Assembly (NCBI RefSeq): GCF_015265435.1
Contig: NZ_JABJWH010000007.1
Span: forward strand, 34,735 to 98,734
Direction: 5' to 3'
Origin: Alloalcanivorax profundimaris
GTDB lineage: Bacteria > Pseudomonadota > Gammaproteobacteria > Pseudomonadales > Alcanivoracaceae
DNA length: 64,000 bases
Made by a program: the position numbers and the translations under genes. Numbering within the stretch: the first letter of the stretch is position 1; each line of letters opens with the position of its first letter. A model generated the notes under the pieces. It ran no database searches. It was not told the origin of the DNA and was given only the letters and a program-made list of their open reading frames with translations. Positions 50,720 to 59,277 of this stretch are shown here, one piece after another.

Positions 50720-51184
50720 CTACTTATCGCAGAATTCAACGGCGGCGCGGGCTTTCTCCAGCATCCGTTCCCGGCGAGCCTGGTCGATCACCTCCATCTC
50801 CCCGGTCTCCGGGTTCTCCACCCGCACGATTGGCTTGTTCTCCAGGATTCGCAGATTCTCGCGGTGCTTGGCGCAGCGCTCCTCGCTGACCTCTCCCGGG
50901 TTTTCCTCGATCCGGCGTTGCTCCTCGCGGCGCTGGCGGGCGGCTTCCTCGACCTGGGCCTCGGCGGCGCGGCGTTCCTCGAGCCGCTTGACCGCTTCGT
51001 CCTGGTCCGAGCTGGCGGAGCGGTAGGTGCGTACCTCCTCGCTGGCGGGCTGGCCGGCCGGCGGCTTGGTGTCGTAGTGGGTGACGCCGTCCTCGTCCAC
51101 CCATTTGTAGAACTTGGCGCCCAGGGCCGGCATGGCCAGGGCCAGCACGGCGCCGGCCAGAAGTGTTCGGCGAACTCTCGTCAT
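50720..51184 (-). CDS. DUF4124 domain-containing protein
   Basis: A 154-residue secreted protein. Signal MTRVRRTLLAGAVLALAMP with an ALG/A type cleavage near residue 22 is followed at once by the DUF4124 domain (KFYKWVDEDGVTHYDTKPP), then a long charged coiled-coil segment rich in Glu, Arg and Gln (about 60-110) and a C-terminal part with two cysteines (ERCAKH, EFCDK). DUF4124 proteins are periplasmic and of unknown function. It lies just upstream of, and may be co-transcribed with, the sterol desaturase gene, and is divergent from ilvI. Confidence 0.85.
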   Translation of the reverse strand: MTRVRRTLLAGAVLALAMPALGAKFYKWVDEDGVTHYDTKPPAGQPASEEVRTYRSASSDQDEAVKRLEERRAAEAQVEEAARQRREEQRRIEENPGEVSEERCAKHRENLRILENKPIVRVENPETGEMEVIDQARRERMLEKARAAVEFCDK

Positions 51185-51603
51185 GGTGTCTCATCCCCCT
51201 TGAATGCCCGGGTCAGAATGCCCCCGGGGGCCTGTATTGTGCAACCAAAGCGGCTTTCGGGGGTTTGAAAACGGCCGCATTTCTGACAATATTAAGCCCT
51301 TTCCGGAGATCGGAACCCGCAGGCGCTTACCGGCGCTTGTGTGGCCGGGACCCGGGGCGGCGTTACCGCGTCGTCCTACCGCAGCCAATACTGCACGTAT
51401 GTCCCGCTGGTGGAATCTCTGGAGGATTCGGGCGCGGATGTGCGCTCCCCTCCGAGCTTCCTCGACCTGTGTCCGCCGTCGGCCACCTCCACGGGGACCC
51501 GGGGCGCCCAAGCAAGGCGCTCTTCCCGCAGGTTTTGCAACACACTCCCGTTCCGCCGCTGGCCGGCGGAGTGAATGCTATTTTGTGATTCGAGGTAATC
51601 AAC
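51185..51603 (+). other. Upstream region and presumed long leader of ilvIH
   Basis: 419 bases between the divergent DUF4124 and ilvI genes. It contains a candidate promoter (51265-51292) far from ilvI and a short GC-rich hairpin CCGCCG/CGGCGG near 51555-51572 without a T tract. I found no branched-chain-rich leader peptide. Several open frames cross it but have no Shine-Dalgarno or protein-like composition. Confidence 0.55.
51265..51292 (+). promoter_or_regulatory. Candidate ilvI promoter
   Basis: TTGAAA (51265-51270), 16-bp spacer, CAATAT (51287-51292) in a locally AT-rich patch. A start near 51300 would give a leader of about 300 bases before the GTG. Confidence 0.4.
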
Positions 51604-53325
51604 GTGGAAATGTTATCCGGCGCGGAAATGGTGGTCCGCGCGCTGCAGGATGAGGGAGTGGAGTACATCTTCGGGTACCCCGGAGGCGCTGTACTGCACA
51701 TCTACGACGCGCTGTTCCAGCAGGACAAGGTCAATCATATTCTGGTGCGCCACGAGCAGGCCGCCACCCACGCCGCCGACGGCTACGCCCGGTCCACCGG
51801 CAAGCCCGGCGTGGTGCTGGTGACCTCCGGCCCCGGCGCCACCAACGCGATCACCGGCATCGCCACCGCCTTCATGGACTCCATTCCCATGGTGGTGCTG
51901 TCCGGCCAGGTACGCTCCGACTGGATCGGCGACGACGCCTTCCAGGAAACCGACATGGTGGGCCTGTCCCGGCCGATCGTGAAGCACAGCTTCATGGTCC
52001 GTGATCCGCGCCAGATCCCGGACATGATCAAGAAGGCCTTCTATATCGCCAGCACCGGCCGGCCCGGCCCGGTACTGGTGGATATTCCCAAGGACCATAC
52101 GGCGCCGCACAACACCTTCCCCTATGAGTACCCCAAGAAGGTGAAGATGCGTTCCTACGCGCCGGTCACCCGCGGTCACTCCGGGCAGATCCGCAAGGCC
52201 GTGGACGAGCTGCTCAAGGCCAAGCGGCCGGTGATCTACTCCGGTGGCGGGGTGGTCCAGGGCGATGCGAGCGAAGCGCTCACCGGGGTGGCCCGCAAGC
52301 TCAACTTCCCGGTCACCAACACCCTGATGGGTCTGGGCGCCTTCCCGGGCACCGACAAGCAGTTCCTGGGCATGCTCGGCATGCACGGCACCTATGAAGC
52401 CAACATGGCGATGCACAACGCGGACGTGATCCTGGCCGCCGGCGCGCGCCTGGACGACCGTGTCACCAACGACGCCAAGAAGTTCTGCCCCGGTGCCAAG
52501 ATCATCCACATCGACATCGATCCGGCCAGCATCTCCAAGAACGTCACCGCCCACATTCCCATCGTCGGGCCGGTGAAGCAGGTGTTGGAAGAGATGCTCA
52601 CCATGCTCGATGAGCATGACAGCGGCCCGGATCATAAGAGCCTGGAACGCTGGTGGCAGGAGATTGACGGCTGGCGCCAGGTGCACGGTCTGCGCTATGA
52701 GGTCAACGAGAACGGCCCCATGAAGCCCCAGCAGGTGGTGCAAGCGCTCTACAAAGCCACCAACGGCGAGGCGTTCGTGACCTCCGACGTGGGCCAGCAC
52801 CAGATGTTCGCCGCCCAGTACTACCTCTATGACCGGCCGCGTCAGTGGATCAACTCGGGCGGTCTCGGGACCATGGGTTTCGGCCTGCCGGCGGCCATGG
52901 GCGTGCAGTTCGCCCACCCGGAAGCGGTGGTCGCCTGTGTCACCGGCGAGGGCTCCATCCAGATGAACATCCAGGAGCTGTCCACCTGCCTGCAGTACGG
53001 GCTGCCGATCAAGATCATCAACATCAACAACCAGGCCCTGGGCATGGTGCGCCAGTGGCAGGACATGCAGTACGGCGGCCGCCACAGCCAGTCCTACATG
53101 GAATCCCTGCCGGACTTCGTCAAGCTGGCCGAGTCCTACGGCCACGTGGGCATGAAGATAGAGAAACTGGAGGACCTGGACGGCGCCATGGAGGAAGCCT
53201 TCGCGCTGAAGGATCGCCTGGTGTTCATGGACATCTACGTGGACCCCACCGAGCACGTCTACCCGATGCACATCGCCGACGGCTCCATGCGTGATATGTG
53301 GCTGAGCAAGACGGAGCGGACCTGA
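51604..53325 (+). CDS. ilvI: Acetolactate synthase large subunit
   Basis: A 573-residue thiamine diphosphate enzyme of isoleucine/valine/leucine synthesis. N-terminal TPP domain with [15 protein letters not shown] (catalytic Glu), central FAD domain, and C-terminal TPP-binding [15 protein letters not shown] with the [12 protein letters not shown] loop. GTG at 51604 is preferred because GAGG is 8 bases upstream; ATG at 51610 would have 14 bases. It is translationally linked to ilvH (TGATG overlap). Confidence 0.95.
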   Translation: MEMLSGAEMVVRALQDEGVEYIFGYPGGAVLHIYDALFQQDKVNHILVRHEQAATHAADGYARSTGKPGVVLVTSGPGATNAITGIATAFMDSIPMVVLSGQVRSDWIGDDAFQETDMVGLSRPIVKHSFMVRDPRQIPDMIKKAFYIASTGRPGPVLVDIPKDHTAPHNTFPYEYPKKVKMRSYAPVTRGHSGQIRKAVDELLKAKRPVIYSGGGVVQGDASEALTGVARKLNFPVTNTLMGLGAFPGTDKQFLGMLGMHGTYEANMAMHNADVILAAGARLDDRVTNDAKKFCPGAKIIHIDIDPASISKNVTAHIPIVGPVKQVLEEMLTMLDEHDSGPDHKSLERWWQEIDGWRQVHGLRYEVNENGPMKPQQVVQALYKATNGEAFVTSDVGQHQMFAAQYYLYDRPRQWINSGGLGTMGFGLPAAMGVQFAHPEAVVACVTGEGSIQMNIQELSTCLQYGLPIKIININNQALGMVRQWQDMQYGGRHSQSYMESLPDFVKLAESYGHVGMKIEKLEDLDGAMEEAFALKDRLVFMDIYVDPTEHVYPMHIADGSMRDMWLSKTERT

Positions 53326-53816
53326 TGCGACGTATTATTTCGATTCTCATGGAAAACGAGCCGGGGGCCCTGTCCCGGGTAGTGGGTCTGTTCTCCCAGC
53401 GTGGCTACAACATCGAAACCCTGACGGTGGCCCCCACCGAGGACGAGACCCTGTCGCGCCTGACCATGACCACCACCGGCGATGACAAGAAGATCGAGCA
53501 GATCACCAAGCACCTCAACAAGCTCATCGAGGTGGTCAAGCTGGTGGATCTCACCGAAGGGGCCCACATCGAGCGCGAGATCATGCTCATGAAGGTCAAG
53601 GCCACCGGTGCCCAGCGTGCCGAGGTGAAGCGCACCGTGGACATCTTCCGCGGCCAGATCGTGGACGTGACCAGCACCGTGTACACGGTGCAGCTCACCG
53701 GCACCACGGACAAACTGGAAGCCTTCATCAATGCCGTCGGCGAAGCGCAGGTGCTGGAAGTGGTGCGCTCCGGCGTCTCCGGCATCTCACGGGGCGAGAA
53801 AGTCCTCAGCCTCTGA
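53325..53816 (+). CDS. ilvH: Acetolactate synthase small (regulatory) subunit
   Basis: A 163-residue regulatory subunit with an N-terminal ACT domain (ISILMENEPGALSRVVGLFS, GYNIETLTVAPTED) that confers valine feedback, and the C-terminal ALS_ss domain (LMKVKATGAQRAEVKRTVDI, GISRGEKVL). Its ATG overlaps the ilvI TGA by one base. In Pseudomonas ilvC and pssA follow directly; here ilvC is about 7.8 kb further, after mug and a TRAP operon. A strong palindrome follows the stop. Confidence 0.95.
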   Translation: MRRIISILMENEPGALSRVVGLFSQRGYNIETLTVAPTEDETLSRLTMTTTGDDKKIEQITKHLNKLIEVVKLVDLTEGAHIEREIMLMKVKATGAQRAEVKRTVDIFRGQIVDVTSTVYTVQLTGTTDKLEAFINAVGEAQVLEVVRSGVSGISRGEKVLSL

Positions 53817-53822
53817 GTTGCC

Positions 53823-53864
53823 TTGTGGGAGCTTGCCCGGCTTGCGCAGGGCAAGCTCCCACAA
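53823..53864. repeat. REP-like palindrome with perfect 16-bp arms, copy 3
   Basis: TTGTGGGAGCTTGCCC (53823-53838) and GGGCAAGCTCCCACAA (53849-53864), loop of 10 bases. The type GTGGGAGCTTGCCC is a common extragenic repeat in Pseudomonas-like genomes. It lies 7 bases after ilvH. Confidence 0.7.
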
Positions 53865-53908
53865 AGCTCTGGCTTCGCAGACAGGCTCCGCGCGCACGAT
53901 GGCCAGAT

Positions 53909-54418
53909 ATGTCCTATATCCATAGCTTCCCACCGGTGTCGGAACCCGGCGCCGACCGGCTGATTCTCGGTTCCATGCCCGGCAAGGCCTCGCTGGCGGC
54001 GAATCAGTATTACGCCCACCCGCGCAATCTGTTCTGGCCGATCATCGAAACCCTTTTCGGCATTCCCGCCGATCTCGCTTACGAGGCACGCTGCCGGCGG
54101 CTGGCGGAGCAGGGCGTGGCCTTGTGGGACGTGCTGCGAACCTGCACCCGCTCGAGCAGCCTCGACTCGGATATCCTGGAAGCGTCGATCGTGCCTCAGG
54201 ATTTCGAGGGCTTTCTGCACGCCCATCCGCGCATCGGCGTGATCTTTTTCAATGGCGCCAAGGCGGAGAGCGTCTGGCGGCGTCATGTGCGGCCGGCTCT
54301 GCCCGATGATTTCGCCGCGATACCCACCGTTCGCCTGCCGTCCACCAGTCCGGCGAATGCGGCCATCCCGGTGTCGGCGAAGCAAAACGCCTGGCGGGCG
54401 ATTCTCGCCCCCGTGTAG
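53909..54418 (+). CDS. Mug/DNA-deoxyinosine glycosylase-like DNA repair protein
   Basis: A 169-residue uracil-DNA glycosylase-superfamily protein. LILGSMPGKASLAANQYYAH is the catalytic-region signature and PRNLFWPII the active-site neighbourhood of the Mug/deoxyinosine glycosylase branch; LPSTSPANA is the C-terminal DNA-binding loop. It should excise uracil or hypoxanthine from mispairs. The start at 53909 gives the family N-terminus MSYIHSFPPV; the in-frame codons upstream run through the REP palindrome. It stands alone between ilvH and the acyl-CoA ligase. Confidence 0.85.
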   Translation: MSYIHSFPPVSEPGADRLILGSMPGKASLAANQYYAHPRNLFWPIIETLFGIPADLAYEARCRRLAEQGVALWDVLRTCTRSSSLDSDILEASIVPQDFEGFLHAHPRIGVIFFNGAKAESVWRRHVRPALPDDFAAIPTVRLPSTSPANAAIPVSAKQNAWRAILAPV

Positions 54419-54544
54419 ACGCTCGGAGCCCGCCCGCCGAAAGTCGGTCTTCGGGATAGGGCTCTCTTCGGCGACGATACTGCCCCGTTAGTCCCCCGAT
54501 CCTGGGTGATCGGTGTGTATCCCTTTAATTCATATTGCTGAATG

Positions 54545-54571
54545 AAGACTATTCATTGGTCGAATAGTCTT
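54545..54571. promoter_or_regulatory. Perfect palindromic operator upstream of the ligase/TRAP operon
   Basis: AAGACTATTC (54545-54554) and GAATAGTCTT (54562-54571) are exact reverse complements with a 7-base spacer. Size and symmetry fit a dimeric repressor or LysR/TetR/GntR-type regulator. No local regulator other than ilvY is present. Confidence 0.65.
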
Positions 54572-54584
54572 GCCCGCGTCTAGT
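54556..54584 (+). promoter_or_regulatory. Candidate promoter of the ligase/TRAP operon
   Basis: TTGGTC (54556-54561) lies in the centre of the palindrome. With 17 bases to TCTAGT (54579-54584) it makes a plausible sigma70 promoter that a bound regulator would cover. Confidence 0.45.
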
Positions 54585-54626
54585 CTGATCCCGCGATAGA
54601 AAAGCAACAAAACGCGAGGACTCAGC

Positions 54627-56312
54627 GTGAATGATCCAGCCCGCACGGTCGGTCGGACCGCCGACCCGACCGCCAGCCCGTCTTTTGACGCCGCCCCCGT
54701 TTATCGATTTCTGGAGGAGAGCGCCCGTCGCTATCCCGACGCCCCGGCCCTTCATTTCATGGGCGCGCGTCTCACCTACACAGCGTTAGAGAACAGGGTG
54801 GCCCGTGCCGCCCGGGGCCTGCAGGAGCTGGGTGTCGGCCCGGGAGTTCACGTGGGGCTGCTGCTGCCGAACACGCCGCATTACGCCATCGCTTTCCTGG
54901 CGATTCTGCGCGCCGGCGGCACGGTGGTGAATTACTCGCCGCTTGATGCCGAGCGAACCCTGGCGCACAAGATTGAAGACAGCCGCACCGATGTGCTGAT
55001 CACACTGGATTTGCAGGACCTGTACCCGCGGGCACGCGGGCTGCTGGAGAACTCCCGGTTGCGGCATCTGGTGGTGGGCGAGGTGGCGGAAATGGCCGCC
55101 GACGCCGAGGCGGTGCGTGCCGCGCTCAAGGCGCAGGGCCAGCTGGCCGAGGTGGACTGGGACAGCCGTCAACGGCGCTTCGCGGCCTTGATGGATAACG
55201 CGGGTGATTACCGCGCCTACCCGATCGACGATCCCGCTGAGGAAGTGGCGGTGCTCCAGTACACCGGCGGCACCACCGGCGCGCCGAAAGGCGCGGTGCT
55301 GACGCACGGCAACCTGGCCGGCGCGTGCAAGCAGATGCGCGCCTGTTTCCAGCAGGAGCTGGTGCCCGGCGAAGAACGTGTGCTGGCGGTGCTGCCGCCA
55401 TTCCATATCTATTCCATGGTGGTCAATTTGCTGTTCGGCCTGCATCTGGCGGCCGAGTTGTACCTGCACCTGCGCTTCGACGTGGAGGCGGTGCTGCGGG
55501 ACATCCATGAGCACCGGCTGAGCGTGATACCGGCGGTGCCCACCATGTTTATCACCCTGATCCACCATCCGGACGTGGCCCGTTTCGATCTGACCTCGCT
55601 GAAGATGTGCAACTCCGGCGGCGCACCCCTACCGCTGGACGTTCAGCAGCGTTTCTCGGCATTGACCGGGTGCCGTCTGGGCGAAGGCTGGGGCATGACC
55701 GAAACCGCCTCGGCGGGCACCTATACGCCGATGAGCGGTGACCGTCCGCCCCTGGGTTCCTGTGGTCTGGTGGTGCCGGGTGTGCGAATGAAGATCGCTC
55801 CGCTGGACGGCGAGGGCACGCTGGACCGCAACCAGCGCGGTGAGATCTGCGTCGCCGGGCCCAACGTGACGCGCGCCTACTGGAACAACCCGGAGGCGAC
55901 CCGCGCATCCATGACCGACGACGGTTACTTCCGCACCGGCGATGTGGGCTACCTGGACGAGAACGACTATGTGTTCGTCGTCGACCGCACCAAGGACATG
56001 ATTCTATGCGGTGGCTATAACGTTTATCCGCGCACCATCGAGGAAGCCGTTTACGAACACGACGACGTGGAGGAGGTGTCCGTCATCGGCGTGGCCGACG
56101 CCTACCGCGGCCAATCCCCCATGGCGTTCGTCAAGCTCAGGGACGGTGCCGGCCCGCTCACGCTGGAAGACCTGAAAGCCTTCCTTGCCGACAAGCTCGG
56201 CAAGCACGAAATGGTCCAGGCGCTCGAAGTGCGCGAGCAGTTACCCAAGACCCCGGTAGGAAAATTATCCAAGAAAGAACTCAGCGATGAGATGGAGTCG
56301 TTCAGCCTGTAG
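54627..56312 (+). CDS. AMP-dependent acyl-CoA synthetase/ligase
   Basis: A 561-residue enzyme activating a carboxylic acid to its CoA thioester. It has the AMP-binding P-loop YTGGTTGAPKGA, LGEGWGMTET (A5), YFRTGDVGYLDE (A7), DMILCGGYNVYP (A8) and C-terminal catalytic lysine in LPKTPVGKLSKKEL (A10). The overall form fits the FadD/long-chain branch, but chain length is not predictable and an aromatic or branched acid is possible. GTG at 54627 is the start, 7 bases after GAGG. The next gene begins 39 bases later, so it heads the TRAP transporter operon, linking uptake to activation. Confidence 0.88.
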   Translation: MNDPARTVGRTADPTASPSFDAAPVYRFLEESARRYPDAPALHFMGARLTYTALENRVARAARGLQELGVGPGVHVGLLLPNTPHYAIAFLAILRAGGTVVNYSPLDAERTLAHKIEDSRTDVLITLDLQDLYPRARGLLENSRLRHLVVGEVAEMAADAEAVRAALKAQGQLAEVDWDSRQRRFAALMDNAGDYRAYPIDDPAEEVAVLQYTGGTTGAPKGAVLTHGNLAGACKQMRACFQQELVPGEERVLAVLPPFHIYSMVVNLLFGLHLAAELYLHLRFDVEAVLRDIHEHRLSVIPAVPTMFITLIHHPDVARFDLTSLKMCNSGGAPLPLDVQQRFSALTGCRLGEGWGMTETASAGTYTPMSGDRPPLGSCGLVVPGVRMKIAPLDGEGTLDRNQRGEICVAGPNVTRAYWNNPEATRASMTDDGYFRTGDVGYLDENDYVFVVDRTKDMILCGGYNVYPRTIEEAVYEHDDVEEVSVIGVADAYRGQSPMAFVKLRDGAGPLTLEDLKAFLADKLGKHEMVQALEVREQLPKTPVGKLSKKELSDEMESFSL

Positions 56313-56351
56313 ACGCCCTTAAACGCCTTTCCGACTCAAATGGAGAAAACA

Positions 56352-57497
56352 ATGAGAGCCAAAAAAATCAGTGCATGGTTCATCGCGGCTTTAACGGTTT
56401 GCGCCGCTGGCCTGGCGAGTGCGGACACTCTGCGTTTCGCGTCGGGTTACCCACCCAACTCGATCCCCACCGCCGCGTTGAAGCAATTCCAGGAAAACCT
56501 GGAAAGCTATTCGGACGGCTCTCTGAAGGCGCGCGTTTTCGAGCTCTCCCTACTGAACCTGATGGAAACCTCGGGCGGCATCCGTGATGGCATGGCGGAC
56601 ATGGGTATCGTGTTGACGCCGTACTTCCCGTCGGAGTACCCGCGCACCAACCTGGTGGCGGAAATCTCCATGTCCCTGGAGCTGGACGGCCAGTCTCCGG
56701 ATCAGGCTGGTCTGATTTATACCGGCGCCATGTCGGAGTTTATTTTCCTTAACTGCCCGGACTGCGTGTCCGAATTCGCCGACCAGAATCAGGTGTTCCT
56801 GGGCAGTGCCGCCACGCCGCCTTATTCGCTGCTGTGCCGCGACGAAATCAGCAGTCTGGACGATCTGGAAGGCAAGCAGCTGCGCACCTCCGGCGCGCAA
56901 TGGGCGCGCTGGGCGGAATCCGTGGGCGCCAACCCGATCACCATGTCCGTCAATGAAATCTATGAAGGCCTCAGCCAGGGCGTGGTGGACTGCTCGGTTC
57001 AGTCCACCCCGGAGTTGTCCGTGTTCCGCCTGTTCGAAGTGATCGATTCGATCACCCTGAACTACCCCGGCGGTGTGTTCGGTGGCGTCGGTGCCAGCAA
57101 TATCAATCTGGAGACCTGGCGTGGTCTGGACGACGAACAGCGTCAGGTGCTGTTGCGTGCCGCCGCGGCCTTGTCCGCTCACTTCAGCTGGGGCTATGAA
57201 ACCGCCGGCGTCGAGAACGAAGCTACCGCTAAGAGCCAGGGCATCAAGATCATCGAGCCGGACGCGGCCATGCGCGAAGACAATGTGGCCTTCATCCAGC
57301 AGGACATGAAGACCATCGCCAGGTCCTACCAGGAGAAGTACGGCGTTGAAGACGGCGAGGCCATGATCGAGACCTTCCAGAAGCTGCTGCAGAAATGGGA
57401 CGGGCTGATCGACGGCGTCGAGAGCGGCGATGAGCTGGCCGATATCTATTGGCGGGAAGTGTTCTCCAAAGTCGATGCCGGTGCCTACGCGCAATAG
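56352..57497 (+). CDS. TRAP transporter solute-binding protein (DctP family), paralogue 1
   Basis: A 381-residue periplasmic binding protein. The signal peptide ends near residue 24 (GLASADTLRFASG), and the DctP fold has the conserved binding arginine R178 in GKQLRTSGAQW. A family-like NEIYEGLSQGVVDC segment follows. Four cysteines (C135, C138, C162, C214), including a CPDC pair, are unusual for this class and recur in the next gene. The start at 56352 is 7 bases after GGAG. It delivers an organic acid to the DctQM permease encoded downstream; the preceding acyl-CoA ligase suggests which pathway uses it. Confidence 0.9.
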   Translation: MRAKKISAWFIAALTVCAAGLASADTLRFASGYPPNSIPTAALKQFQENLESYSDGSLKARVFELSLLNLMETSGGIRDGMADMGIVLTPYFPSEYPRTNLVAEISMSLELDGQSPDQAGLIYTGAMSEFIFLNCPDCVSEFADQNQVFLGSAATPPYSLLCRDEISSLDDLEGKQLRTSGAQWARWAESVGANPITMSVNEIYEGLSQGVVDCSVQSTPELSVFRLFEVIDSITLNYPGGVFGGVGASNINLETWRGLDDEQRQVLLRAAAALSAHFSWGYETAGVENEATAKSQGIKIIEPDAAMREDNVAFIQQDMKTIARSYQEKYGVEDGEAMIETFQKLLQKWDGLIDGVESGDELADIYWREVFSKVDAGAYAQ

Positions 57498-57540
57498 GCT
57501 CTGATCCCGCGGATGCGTTGAATACTCGGGAGGTATGAGT

Positions 57541-58677
57541 ATGCGATTTCCAATCTTATGCGTGCTGGCCCTTGCCCTGGGGAGCACCGGTCTGGCGCAT
57601 GGCGAAACCCTGCGTTTCGCCTCCGGCTATCCCCCCAATTCGGTGGCGGAAGACGCGGTGAAGAAATACATCGACGTTCTGGAAGAACAGACCGACGATG
57701 AGCTCACCGCGAAGCTGTATTCGCTGACGCTTCTGAATCTGAAGGAAACCTCGGCGGGTGTACGCGACGGCATGGCCGACGCGGGGATTGTGCTGTTCCC
57801 GTATTTCGCCGCTGAGTATCCGCGCATCAATATGCTGGCGGAGACCTCCATGCTGTTGAACAGCGGGGAGGAAGATCCCGACAAGGCGGGGTTAATCTTC
57901 ACCGGCGCCTTCTCGGAGTTCCTGTTCCTGCATTGCCCACAGTGTGATCGGGAGATGGCCGGTCAGAACCAGGTGTTCCTCGGCTCCGCCTCCACGCCCA
58001 CTTTGCCGTTGCTCTGCAATACACCGGTGAAGTCTCTGGAGGACCTGGCCGGTAAACGGTTGCGTTCCGGCGGCGCGCAATGGTCCCGCTGGGCTGAGTC
58101 GGTGGGCGCCACGCCGCTGAGCATGTCGGTCAATGAAATCTATGAGGGTCTGGATCAGGGCGTGGTCGACTGCACCATCCAGACCACCACGGAGTTGTCG
58201 ATTTTCCGGCTCGACGAAGTGGCCAGCGATATCACGCTGGGCGTGCCCGGCGGCGTGTTCGGCGGTTCCGGCGTTAACAACATGAACCGGGACCGTTGGG
58301 CCGCCTTGAGCGACAGCCAGCGCCGGGCAGTGCTGCGCGCGTCCGCGACCCTGGCCGCCGAAGCGGCCTGGGGCTACGACTCGCTGGGTGAGCGCAACCT
58401 GCGGCAGGCCCGCGAGCAGGGCATCCAGGTGCACGAGGCCGGTGCCGATCTGAAACAGGCGACCCGTGAATTCATCGACCAGGATGTTCAGGCCATCGCC
58501 GGTAACTATCGCGAGCGCCACGACGTGCAGGACGCCGCGGAAATGATCGCGGCGTTCCGTCCTTTGTTGCAGCGGTGGGCCACGTTGATCCAGGACGTTG
58601 AAAGCCCGGACCAGCTGGCCGACCTCTATTGGACGGAGGTGTTTTCCAAAGTCGACCCGTCCACCTACGGGCAATAA
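57541..58677 (+). CDS. TRAP transporter solute-binding protein (DctP family), paralogue 2
   Basis: A 378-residue paralogue of the preceding protein, aligning along its full length (RFASGYPPNS, SMSVNEIYEGL, VFSKVD near the C-terminus). The four cysteines are conserved (C132, C135, C159, C211) with a CPQC pair, and GKRLRSGGAQW carries the binding arginine. The start at 57541 lies 7 bases after GGGAGG; ATG at 57535 would be too close to it. Two binding proteins for one DctQM permease implies either two related ligands or a recent duplication diverging in affinity. Confidence 0.9.
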   Translation: MRFPILCVLALALGSTGLAHGETLRFASGYPPNSVAEDAVKKYIDVLEEQTDDELTAKLYSLTLLNLKETSAGVRDGMADAGIVLFPYFAAEYPRINMLAETSMLLNSGEEDPDKAGLIFTGAFSEFLFLHCPQCDREMAGQNQVFLGSASTPTLPLLCNTPVKSLEDLAGKRLRSGGAQWSRWAESVGATPLSMSVNEIYEGLDQGVVDCTIQTTTELSIFRLDEVASDITLGVPGGVFGGSGVNNMNRDRWAALSDSQRRAVLRASATLAAEAAWGYDSLGERNLRQAREQGIQVHEAGADLKQATREFIDQDVQAIAGNYRERHDVQDAAEMIAAFRPLLQRWATLIQDVESPDQLADLYWTEVFSKVDPSTYGQ

Positions 58678-58707
58678 TCCGATCTGATCCTCGAAAAGGA
58701 GAGGCTG

Positions 58708-59277
58708 ATGTACGCCTTGGGTCGCTGGTTGTCCCGGCTGACTAATTTCATGACCGTGCTGGGCGGTCTGGCGATCGCGCTGATGATGCTGCACGTTACC
58801 GCGGATGTCGTAGCGCGATTCCTGTTCGGCACGCCCATTCCTGGCACCATCACCGTGGTCTCCCACTATTACATGATCGTGGCCGCCTTCGTGCCGCTGG
58901 CGTTCGCGGAACAGAAGGAGGGCCACATTTCCGTCGAGGTGGTCACCGAGCGCCTGCCCGCCTTTGTGCAAAAGCACCTGCAGGGTTGGGCGCTGTTGCT
59001 CTCCAGCGGTGTGTTCGCCCTGTTGTCCGTGCGCACCTGGGGTGAGGCGATGTCAAAGTACGACATTGGCGCTTCCGTGGTGCAGGGCGACACCAGCGTC
59101 GCCGTCTGGCCCAGCTACTTCGTGCTGCCGGTGGGTACCGGGTTGCTGACGCTGGTGCTGGTCTACAAGTTCATCATCTATTTGTCCGGTGGCCGGTCCG
59201 GCCTGGACGCCAGCAGCGCCACCGCGGAAGAACTGCAGCTTGAAACCACCCCGGGCAAGGAGACCCACCATGAGTGA
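58708..59277 (+). CDS. TRAP transporter small permease (DctQ)
   Basis: A 189-residue inner-membrane protein with four membrane helices (about 15-37, 50-70, 89-110, 132-153), the DctQ pattern, including a helix with ADVVARFLFGTPIPG. It bridges the binding protein and the large permease of the sodium-driven TRAP system. AAAGGAGAGG precedes the ATG. The stop overlaps the start of the large permease gene by 8 bases. The C-terminal 25 residues are hydrophilic. Confidence 0.9.
   Translation: MYALGRWLSRLTNFMTVLGGLAIALMMLHVTADVVARFLFGTPIPGTITVVSHYYMIVAAFVPLAFAEQKEGHISVEVVTERLPAFVQKHLQGWALLLSSGVFALLSVRTWGEAMSKYDIGASVVQGDTSVAVWPSYFVLPVGTGLLTLVLVYKFIIYLSGGRSGLDASSATAEELQLETTPGKETHHE

Noticed and set aside
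51340..51380. GGGGCGGCGTTACCGCG resembling a T-box antiterminator core
   Set aside because: No matching specifier stem or terminator is visible, and T-boxes are not expected in gammaproteobacteria. Similarity is probably chance in GC-rich DNA.
51163..51588. 141-codon open frame between the DUF4124 gene and ilvI
   Set aside because: Crosses the candidate promoter, has no ribosome-binding site, and lacks protein-like composition.
51398..51653. Small open frame beginning MSRWWNLWR upstream of ilvI
   Set aside because: No Shine-Dalgarno, out of frame with ilvI, and the later part is Arg/Pro-rich as expected for non-coding GC-rich sequence.
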